Part shown: positions 1 to 5,451 of the stretch, piece by piece
Layout of the letters: each line of letters begins with the position of its first letter
How positions within the stretch are numbered: position 1 is the first letter of the stretch
NCBI GenBank assembly: GCA_029939545.1
Contig: JAOZSS010000124.1
Span: 1-7,246 of the forward strand
DNA: 7,246 nucleotides
Reading direction: 5' to 3'
Origin: Kiritimatiellia bacterium
GTDB taxonomy: Bacteria; Verrucomicrobiota; Kiritimatiellia; UBA8416; JABMPJ01
Position numbers and translations under genes: made by a program
The notes under the pieces: generated by a model
The model's database searches: none
What the model was told of the DNA's origin: nothing
What the model saw: the letters and a program-made list of their open reading frames with translations, nothing else

Positions 1-1
1 T

Positions 2-2755
2 CATTTTGGCAATGAATTCGGCCGCCCCCAGCTACTCGGTATGTTCCGCACGGTCGAAACCGAGTGTCTCGACCGCTACCGCGGCTACCATAAGCCGATC
101 ATGCTCGCCGGCGGCACGGGAAACATCAAGCGGGAGCACGTCCTCAAAAAGGACATTCCGCAGAGCGCTCGTATCATCCAGATCGGTGGACCGGCCATGC
201 GCATCGGCTTGGGCGGCGGCGCGGCTTCCTCAATGGCCACCGGCAGCAATGCGGCCGAGTTGGATTTTAATTCGGTACAACGCGACAACGCCGAAATGGA
301 GCGTCGTTGCCAAGGCGTGATCGATACCTGTATCGCGTTGGCCGACAACAACCCGATCCTTAGTATTCACGACATCGGTGCCGGCGGCCTCTCCAACGGT
401 TGCCCGGAGCTCGTTGCCGAGACAGGCGGGCATTTCCAACTCCGCAACATCCACAACGAAGACCTCTCGATGTCGCCGATGGAAATCTGGTGCTGCGAGG
501 CCCAAGAGCGCTATGTGCTGGCCGTCGGTGAAGCCGACGTCGGCCGCTTTCTCGCCCTCTGCGAGCGCGAACGCTGCCCTGTCGCCGTGCTCGGGATCGT
601 GGGCGACGATCATCGCCTCGTGCTGGAAGACACTCATTTTGACAACAAGCCGATCGATATTGATATCGACGTCATCCTCGGCAAACCGCCCCGCATGTTG
701 CGTGACGTAGCACACCAGCCAGCCACACCACCCGCTCTCGACCTGGCGAAAATGGACCTCGCGGAAGCCGCCAAGCGCGTGCTCCAGTTCCCGGCCGTGG
801 CACGCAAGACATTCCTGATCACGATCACCGATCGCAGCATTACCGGCATGGTCGCCCGCGAGCAGATGACGGGGCCTTACCAGACCCCCATCGCCGACGT
901 GGCCGTCACGACCACCTCGCTGCATGCCACCACCGGCGAAGCCATGGCCATCGGCGAACGGTCGCCGATCGCGCTGATCTCCGCCCCGGCCTCCGGCCGC
1001 ATGGCGATCGGCGAAGCGCTGACAAATATCGCCGCGGCCCCGATTGAATCGATCACGAAAATCCGACTCTCCGCCAACTGGATGTGCGCCTGTGGCGAAC
1101 CCGGAGAGGACGCGGGCCTCTATGACACCGTCAAGGCGGTCGGCATGGAGTTCTGCCCCGCCTTGGGCATCTCGATCCCGGTCGGCAAAGACTCCCTCTC
1201 CATGCGTACGGTGTGGGAGGACAGCGAAGGAACGCCACACCGTCAGACCGCCCCGCTCAGCCTGGTGGTCAGCGCCTTTGCGCCGGTACACGATGCGCGC
1301 AAGACATTGACCCCCGACCTCAAGCCCCACGCTTCGGCCCTCCTCCTGATCGATCTCGGCGAAGGCCGGAACCGCCTCGGCGCCTCCGTCCTCGCCCAGG
1401 TCTACAACCAGGTGGGCGATGCAGCACCCGATGCGAATCGTCCGGAGCTGCTGGTCACTTTCTTCAGCGCGATCCAGAAACTGATCGCTGGCGACCTGCT
1501 GCTGGCTTATCACGATCGATCCGACGGCGGCCTTTTTGCCGCGCTGGCCGAGATGGCCTTCGGCGGCCATCGCGGGCTGACCGTTGACCTCGACGGTCTC
1601 GCCGGCGACCCGCTTACCATTCTCTTCAACGAGGAACTCGGTGCCGTTCTACAGGTCGCCGACGACCAGCTCTATGCCGTCAGTGCGATCCTTGAGCAGC
1701 ACGCTCTGGCCTATGTTGTGACCTGTATCGGCAGCGTGCAAACGGAAGGGGATGTTCCGACACTTGAGATCGCCCGCGATCACGAGGTCCTGTTCAGCGA
1801 ACCGGTCTCGGCGCTGAACCGTACGTGGTCGGAACTGACGATGCGCATGCAGGCCCTTCGTGATAATCCCGACTGCGCGAGGGAAGAGTTCGACCTGCTG
1901 CTCGACGAGACAGATCCCGGCATGACCATGGCGCTGACGTTCGATCCGGACGCGGCACCGGCCGTCCTCGATGCACGCCCCCGCATGGCGGTCCTGCGCG
2001 AGCAGGGAATTAACGGTCACATCGAGATGGCCGGGGCCTTTGACCGCGGCGGATTTGAGTGTGTTGATGTTCACATGACCGACCTCCACAACGGCCTGGT
2101 TGACCTGAAAGATTTCGCGGGCCTCGTGGCCTGCGGCGGGTTCTCGTACGGTGACGTGCTCGGGGCCGGATCGGGCTGGGCCAAGTCCGTCCTTTTCAAT
2201 CAGGGACTGAAGGATATGTTTGCCGCCTTCTTCGCGCGCCAGGAAACCTTCGCGCTGGGCGTATGCAACGGCTGCCAGATGCTTTCCCAGCTCAAGGAGA
2301 TCATCCCAGGTGCCGACCACTGGCCCACTTTCACACGCAACGTATCCGAGCAGTTCGAGGGGCGCTTCGTCACGGTAGAAGTCATGGAGTCGCCGTCCGT
2401 GCTGTTGAAAGGCATGGTCGGCTCACGCCTGGGTATCCATGTGGCACATGGCGAAGGCCTGGCCAACTTCGAGGATACCGGATCGATGACTGGCATCACC
2501 TCGCTCGGGCTTGCCTCCCTCCGTTACGTGGACGGACGCGCAGAATCGACGGAGATCTACCCCCTCAACCCGAACGGGTCACCCGACGGTCTGACCGGCC
2601 TGACGACCGAAGACGGGCGCGTGACCATTATGATGCCGCATCCCGAGCGTGTCTTCCGTTCCGTGCAGATGCCCTACCGCCCGGTGGGGATGTTCGAAGG
2701 CGAAGCCGGCCCCTGGTTGAAGCTCTTCCAGAATGCCCGGACTTTCGTGGGATAG
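2..2755 (+). CDS. purL: Phosphoribosylformylglycinamidine synthase, fused long form, 5' part missing
   Basis: PurL converts FGAR, glutamine and ATP to FGAM in de novo purine synthesis, in the cytosol. The reading frame is open from base 2 and begins inside the synthase domain at GNEFGRPQLLG, so the ATG at base 41 is internal. About 917 residues are present of the roughly 1295 usual for the long enterobacterial form. In order one sees the first synthase half (GGPAMRIGLGGGAASSM, FDNKPIDIDIDVILGK), the second half (VGKDSLSMRTVWED, HDRSDGGLFAALAEM), and from about fragment residue 660 a class I glutamine amidotransferase domain. Its triad is visible: Cys755 in GVCNGCQM, and His880 and Glu882 in PHPERVF. 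These are all offset by 380 from the Salmonella triad as I recall it (C1135, H1260, E1262), so about 380 N-terminal residues lie outside the window. The gene is intact to its TAG stop. It converges on the lipoprotein gene, with a hairpin between them. Confidence 0.97.
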   Translation, partial: HFGNEFGRPQLLGMFRTVETECLDRYRGYHKPIMLAGGTGNIKREHVLKKDIPQSARIIQIGGPAMRIGLGGGAASSMATGSNAAELDFNSVQRDNAEMERRCQGVIDTCIALADNNPILSIHDIGAGGLSNGCPELVAETGGHFQLRNIHNEDLSMSPMEIWCCEAQERYVLAVGEADVGRFLALCERERCPVAVLGIVGDDHRLVLEDTHFDNKPIDIDIDVILGKPPRMLRDVAHQPATPPALDLAKMDLAEAAKRVLQFPAVARKTFLITITDRSITGMVAREQMTGPYQTPIADVAVTTTSLHATTGEAMAIGERSPIALISAPASGRMAIGEALTNIAAAPIESITKIRLSANWMCACGEPGEDAGLYDTVKAVGMEFCPALGISIPVGKDSLSMRTVWEDSEGTPHRQTAPLSLVVSAFAPVHDARKTLTPDLKPHASALLLIDLGEGRNRLGASVLAQVYNQVGDAAPDANRPELLVTFFSAIQKLIAGDLLLAYHDRSDGGLFAALAEMAFGGHRGLTVDLDGLAGDPLTILFNEELGAVLQVADDQLYAVSAILEQHALAYVVTCIGSVQTEGDVPTLEIARDHEVLFSEPVSALNRTWSELTMRMQALRDNPDCAREEFDLLLDETDPGMTMALTFDPDAAPAVLDARPRMAVLREQGINGHIEMAGAFDRGGFECVDVHMTDLHNGLVDLKDFAGLVACGGFSYGDVLGAGSGWAKSVLFNQGLKDMFAAFFARQETFALGVCNGCQMLSQLKEIIPGADHWPTFTRNVSEQFEGRFVTVEVMESPSVLLKGMVGSRLGIHVAHGEGLANFEDTGSMTGITSLGLASLRYVDGRAESTEIYPLNPNGSPDGLTGLTTEDGRVTIMMPHPERVFRSVQMPYRPVGMFEGEAGPWLKLFQNARTFVG

Positions 2756-2798
2756 CGTTTGCCGCACACGGTGCGCCCCGACAATGGACCCTGGTGGG

Positions 2799-2830
2799 GG
2801 TGTCGGGCCGCCCCGGGGGCGCCCGACACC
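2799..2830. terminator. GC-rich hairpin between convergent genes, possible bidirectional terminator
   Basis: A perfect 10-bp inverted repeat (ggtgtcgggc / gcccgacacc) encloses a 12-nt GC-only loop that can itself partly pair (gcccc/ggggc). It lies 44 bp after the purL stop and 34 bp beyond the stop of the opposing lipoprotein gene. This is where a terminator shared by two convergent genes is expected. Neither side has a T-tract, so it is not a canonical intrinsic terminator. It could instead block RNA degradation or cause pausing. Confidence 0.5.
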
Positions 2831-2863
2831 ACGCAAAAGCATGAGCTACCGGGACAAGTCTGC

Positions 2864-3169
2864 CTACCGGGGCCGCGTAAAGAGAACCTTGGCGTATCCA
2901 GCCCTACGCAACAGCTTCGTGACCTTCATCATGTCGGCCTGCGTGGCACCCTGCGGCAAAACCACGGTGATGGCCGTGGACGTCTTTGCCCCAGCCCGCT
3001 TAACCGCCCTGCCCAAGTCTTTCAGCACAGCCACGCGTCCATTGACCGAGACTTTGCCATCCGAAAACATCGAGACCTGTAGCGCCGAAGGACCGCCACG
3101 GCCACTAGTGCTACATCCCTGCCCCCCCAAGAGAGCAGCTACAACCACCAAGACAGTAAACCGATTCAT
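2864..3169 (-). CDS. Small predicted lipoprotein with ExbD/TolR-like domain
   Basis: The protein has 101 residues. Residues 1-18 (MNRFTVLVVVAALLGGQG) look like a signal peptide: a basic residue, a hydrophobic core, then Cys19 as the likely lipidated residue. The lipobox is imperfect, with Gly rather than Leu at -3. After a short Ser/Gly linker, residues ~31-99 match the pattern of the ExbD/TolR periplasmic domain: a DGKVSVNG strand and turn, the helix LKDLGRAVKRAG, the strand TAITVVLP, then a helix ending LLRRAGYAKVLF. ExbD itself is anchored by a transmembrane helix and works with ExbB. Here the anchor would be a lipid, and no exbB or tonB is visible nearby. The start at 3169 is preferred over an ATG at 3238: the signal peptide begins there, the longer form would start inside the palindromic element, and a promoter-like sequence lies directly upstream. 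The role is unknown. It faces away from the first glycosyltransferase gene and converges on purL. Confidence 0.75.
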   Translation of the reverse strand: MNRFTVLVVVAALLGGQGCSTSGRGGPSALQVSMFSDGKVSVNGRVAVLKDLGRAVKRAGAKTSTAITVVLPQGATQADMMKVTKLLRRAGYAKVLFTRPR

Positions 3170-3178
3170 AGTCCCGGC

Positions 3179-3207
3179 ACTATACGACACCGCCCCTCGC
3201 CCTGCAA
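3179..3207 (-). promoter_or_regulatory. Putative sigma-70-type promoter of the lipoprotein gene
   Basis: On the minus strand TTGCAG (3207-3202) is followed after 17 bp by TATAGT (3184-3179), a 5/6 match to the -10 consensus. The predicted transcription start near 3172 is only about 3 nt before the ATG at 3169. No convincing Shine-Dalgarno sequence has room to act. This supports the shorter start and suggests a nearly leaderless mRNA. Confidence 0.5.
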
Positions 3208-3225
3208 CCGCATCCCCATGCCTTG

Positions 3226-3399
3226 CAGTAATTCTCATTATGGCACTACTTCAAGCCGTTCTGTCACCCGCCTGCCCCGATGCATCTCGGGGAGCTTGCC
3301 GAGGGATCTCCAGATCATCGAAAACACTGGAGATTCCTCGACTTCGCTCGGAATGACAGATCAGACAAGGGGCGAATGACTCCATAATGAGAATTACTG
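3226..3399. repeat. Palindromic MITE/REP-like element, copy 1
   Basis: This 174-bp element has perfect 19-bp inverted repeats at its ends when one flanking base is included (3225-3243 and 3382-3400; core CAGTAATTCTCATTATGG). Inside is a second, larger imperfect palindrome: an arm from ctgtca (3261) pairs with an arm ending aatgacag (3359), and ggatctccag (3304-3313) pairs with ctggagattcc (3327-3337). It shares about 88% identity with copy 2, counted by hand, but carries 18 extra bases on the left arm. These form a small hairpin of their own (ccccga 3275-3280 with tcgggg 3287-3292). It encodes no protein. It sits between the divergent lipoprotein and glycosyltransferase genes. A seven-base direct repeat, tgccttg, is found at 3219-3225 and 3402-3408. 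Confidence 0.85.
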
Positions 3400-3405
3400 C
3401 GTGCC

Positions 3406-3434
3406 TTGACTTCACTCGGTCCACAGGTCATCCT
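3406..3434 (+). promoter_or_regulatory. Weak promoter-like sequence before the first glycosyltransferase
   Basis: TTGACT (3406-3411) lies 6 bp beyond the end of repeat copy 1. It is followed after 17 bp by a poor -10 match, CATCCT (3429-3434). Transcription would start near 3441 and leave a ~23-nt leader containing AGG at 3449-3451. The -35 is good, but the -10 is weak enough that this may be chance. Confidence 0.22.
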
Positions 3435-3463
3435 CACTGTCACAAAACAGGTCACACGTTCTT

Positions 3464-4396
3464 ATGCACCAGATATCCGTTGTCATACCGCTCTATAATA
3501 AGGAGAACGAGATCGAGCGCTGCCTGCGCAGTGTGATCGATCAGTCTCTCTCTCCGCTCGAAATCCTGATCGTTGATGACGGCTGCACGGACGCCAGCGC
3601 GACAAAGGTGGCGGCCCTTACCGACGAGCGGGTCCGGCTGATCCAGCAGACCAACCAGGGCGCCTCCGCCGCACGCAATCGTGGCATCCGCGAGGCGACG
3701 GGTGATGGGGTGGCCTTTCTCGACGCCGATGACGAATGGAAGCCCGGCTTTCTTGCCACGGTTGCCCAACTGGCCGAACGGTTTCCCTCCGCCGCCCTCT
3801 TCGCGACGGGCTGCGACATTGTCGAAGGCGGGGACCGCGTGGTTGCGCAACGCTACGCAGGACTTCCGACCGACCCGGAAGGCGGGTTGATCGACGACTT
3901 CTTCGCCTTCATGACGCGCTATCCGCCCATCAACTCAAGTAACACGCTCTGCAGGCGGGCGGTATTTGATGAGGTGGGTGTCTTTCCCGTGGGTGAAGCG
4001 CTGGCGGAGGACTGGGATATGTGGACACGCATCGCGCTGCGCCATCCCGTGGCCTATCACCCAGGCGTCCAGGCGGTCTATCACACCGGCGCTGAGAATC
4101 GTGCGGCGCGCGATCTTTCCTTTACAGGAAAAGACACCGCCCTGCTGACCACGCTTCGCGCCGCCCTGAAGTCAGGATCCTTCCCTCACACGCAGCGGGA
4201 GTCGGTGGAGCAGTTCACGGCCAAGCATCTGCTGGAGATTGCCAAACACACGCTCGCCGCAGGCGATCGCACGACAGCGCGCAAGCGTATCCGCCAAGCC
4301 TGGCCGCTACACGGCGCTAAGGGAAAGTGCCTGCGCTGGTGGCTCCGAAGCTGTTGCCCCCTACAGCCTACAGCCTACAGCCTACAGTCTACCTAA
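3464..4396 (+). CDS. Family 2 glycosyltransferase
   Basis: The protein has 310 residues and a GT-A fold, and should transfer a sugar from a nucleotide-sugar donor. Residues 1-~110 carry the usual landmarks: ISVVIPLYNKENEIERCL with the first beta strand, the donor-binding ILIVDDGCTD (residues 34-43), NQGASAARNRG, and the metal-binding DXD in FLDADDEW (Asp88, Asp90). Residues 180-190 (LAEDWDMWTRI) give the ED-x-W acceptor/base motif typical of this family. No transmembrane segment is visible, so it is probably cytosolic or membrane-associated. The ATG at 3464 starts exactly where the fold does; only a weak AGG lies 12 bases before it. The last ~13 residues (PLQPTAYSLQST) are translated from a heptamer tandem repeat and are not part of the fold. 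The gene converges on a second glycosyltransferase and overlaps it by 8 bp. Donor, acceptor and glycan cannot be told from sequence; LPS, exopolysaccharide and protein glycosylation are all possible. Confidence 0.9.
   Translation: MHQISVVIPLYNKENEIERCLRSVIDQSLSPLEILIVDDGCTDASATKVAALTDERVRLIQQTNQGASAARNRGIREATGDGVAFLDADDEWKPGFLATVAQLAERFPSAALFATGCDIVEGGDRVVAQRYAGLPTDPEGGLIDDFFAFMTRYPPINSSNTLCRRAVFDEVGVFPVGEALAEDWDMWTRIALRHPVAYHPGVQAVYHTGAENRAARDLSFTGKDTALLTTLRAALKSGSFPHTQRESVEQFTAKHLLEIAKHTLAAGDRTTARKRIRQAWPLHGAKGKCLRWWLRSCCPLQPTAYSLQST
4360..4387. repeat. Heptamer tandem repeat at the convergent 3' ends
   Basis: There are four perfect copies of cctacag (4360-4387), followed by a degenerate fifth unit (tctacc). 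On the plus strand the repeat is read as the tail of the first glycosyltransferase. Because 7 is not a multiple of 3, every plus-strand frame gives the same stop-free P-T-A-Y-S-L-Q cycle. On the minus strand each unit supplies TAG, so stops occur in all three frames (cta at 4361, 4368, 4375, 4382, 4389). The degenerate unit provides the actual stop of the opposing gene. Confidence 0.93.
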
Positions 4397-5192
4397 GCCC
4401 CTTCTCGCAAAACGCAGGGATCTCCTTGCGCTCGAAGTACTCCCGGTTCTGGCTGACCCAAGCGTCGGCTTCGGGCTTGTGCGTGTCGTGCCAGAGGTGC
4501 ACCGCACGCGCCTCGTTGAACACGGACTCCGCGCTCATCCCGGCCCGGTAGAGACGCAGACCCAGGTCGTCGTCCTCGAGACCCCACCCTTCAAACTTCT
4601 CGTCAAATCCGTTGACGCGCTCGATGTCGGCGCGGTAGATCGAGAAGTGGTTGCTGATGAGCTGCGGTTTGTGACGCTTGGTCAGGTGCAGCCGGCGCAG
4701 GAAGCGGCTTCGCTTGAACCGTGCTTCGGCGGCGGCGAGGTGCGAACCATCCGCCTGCCGCCACAGCGCCTCTATGTCCAAAGCATAAACGGGCGGCGTT
4801 TCCAACAGCTGTCCCGTTGCCGCTTCATCCAGTTGCGCCGCCTGACCGAGGAGAAAATGCCCCGGCTTGGCGCGATCAAGATGCTGCGCCAATGCATCGG
4901 GCATCAGCACAATGTCACAGTCGAGGAAAACCAGGTACTCCCCCGAGGAATGCCGGATACCCATATTACGTGCAGCAGCAGCCCTAAATCCGCGGTTCTC
5001 TTGCGATACGTAATCGTTGGGTATGGGATAAGACGAAAGGAACGCCTTAACCTCCTCGGTCTCCTCCGCACACGAACCATCGTCCGCCACGATCACCTCG
5101 TCCGGACGAACCGTCTGGTGCAACATGGCCCCCAGGCACACCTTGAGCCACGCCGCGCGGTTATAGATATTGACAATCAGGCTAGTCTTCAT
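4389..5192 (-). CDS. Family 2 glycosyltransferase with C-terminal GT7C-like domain
   Basis: From the ATG at 5192 the protein has 267 residues. The N-terminal half is a GT-A domain: MKTSLIVNIYNRAAWL, then VIVADDGS, ENRGFRAAAARNMGI, and the metal-binding DCD in YLVFLDCDIVL. The C-terminal half carries GFDEKFEGWGLEDDDLGLRL, the hallmark of the galactosyltransferase-like C-terminal domain (GT7C type), followed by a HLWHDTH segment. Proteins of this two-part type often add Gal, GalNAc or similar sugars to surface glycans; the substrate here is inferred only by family. An in-frame GTG at 5210 would add six residues (MLHVAQ), but homology of the fold starts at the ATG. Neither start has a clear Shine-Dalgarno sequence. 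The gene converges on the first glycosyltransferase, and the two do not look like products of a duplication of one another. It is divergent from deoA across repeat copy 2. Confidence 0.9.
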   Translation of the reverse strand: MKTSLIVNIYNRAAWLKVCLGAMLHQTVRPDEVIVADDGSCAEETEEVKAFLSSYPIPNDYVSQENRGFRAAAARNMGIRHSSGEYLVFLDCDIVLMPDALAQHLDRAKPGHFLLGQAAQLDEAATGQLLETPPVYALDIEALWRQADGSHLAAAEARFKRSRFLRRLHLTKRHKPQLISNHFSIYRADIERVNGFDEKFEGWGLEDDDLGLRLYRAGMSAESVFNEARAVHLWHDTHKPEADAWVSQNREYFERKEIPAFCEKGLR

Positions 5193-5200
5193 CTGCGCCA

Positions 5201-5229
5201 CGTGTAACACATGCCGCGGGCCGCTGCAA
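5201..5229 (-). promoter_or_regulatory. Weak promoter-like sequence of the second glycosyltransferase
   Basis: On the minus strand TTGCAG (5229-5224), identical to the -35 before the lipoprotein gene, is followed after 17 bp by TACACG (5206-5201), only a 3/6 match to the -10. Transcription would start about 2 nt before the ATG at 5192. It is listed because the arrangement repeats the one at 3179-3207. Taken alone it is weak. Confidence 0.25.
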
Positions 5230-5252
5230 ATCCTGATCTGTATTCCGACGTT

Positions 5253-5408
5253 CAGCAGTTCTCATTATGGGACGATTTCAAGCCGTTCTGTCATCCCGAG
5301 GAGCTTGCCGAGGGATCTCCAGCTCATCGGGAAAACTGGAGATTCCTCGACTTCGCTCGGAATGACAGCTCAGACAAGAGACGAATACTTCCAAAATGAG
5401 AATTGCTG
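5253..5408. repeat. Palindromic MITE/REP-like element, copy 2
   Basis: This 156-bp copy has 18-bp inverted repeat ends (5253-5270 and 5391-5408) that pair at 16 of 18 positions; both copies fit the terminal consensus CAGYARTTCTCATTWTGG. Its inner palindrome is cleaner than in copy 1: CTGTCATCCCGAG (5288-5300) pairs with CTCGGAATGACAG (5356-5368) with one mismatch, and ggatctccag (5313-5322) pairs with ctggagattcc (5336-5346). It is in the same orientation as copy 1 and has no coding content. It lies between the divergent second glycosyltransferase and deoA genes. Unlike copy 1, no flanking direct repeat is apparent. Confidence 0.85.
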
Positions 5409-5416
5409 CGCTGGGT

Positions 5417-5445
5417 TTGACATTCCTCTCCTGCCGCCCTACGCT
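5417..5445 (+). promoter_or_regulatory. Putative sigma-70-type promoter of deoA-cdd
   Basis: A perfect -35 box TTGACA (5417-5422) lies 8 bp after repeat copy 2. It is followed after exactly 17 bp by TACGCT (5440-5445), which keeps the three best-conserved -10 bases (T, A and the last T). The predicted +1 falls on base 5452, the A of the deoA ATG. With no Shine-Dalgarno sequence present, this implies a leaderless transcript. No operator for a deoxyribonucleoside repressor could be recognised. Confidence 0.45.
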
Positions 5446-5451
5446 CACGGC

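Noticed and set aside
230..1570. A long open frame on the minus strand opposite purL (and a similar one at 1649-2320)
   Set aside because: The plus strand carries unmistakable PurL sequence throughout. The minus frames are Gly/Arg/His-rich shadows typical of GC-rich coding DNA, with no recognisable motif.
3170..3238. Longer form of the lipoprotein starting at 3238
   Set aside because: It would begin within repeat copy 1, cover the promoter-like boxes, and bury the signal peptide 23 residues in.
4239..5207. A plus-strand open frame of about 320 codons across both glycosyltransferase genes
   Set aside because: It overlaps clear glycosyltransferase motifs on the minus strand and begins inside the first glycosyltransferase. 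Its protein has no family pattern.
3226..5408. CRISPR-like or tRNA/rRNA interpretation of the repeats
   Set aside because: There are only two copies about 2 kb apart, with no regular spacers and no cloverleaf. The structure is that of a palindromic intergenic element.
5170..5451. N-terminal extension of the deoA product
   Set aside because: The frame is open upstream, but the added ~94 residues are translated from the palindromic repeat and match nothing in the family. The protein from 5452 already has full family length.
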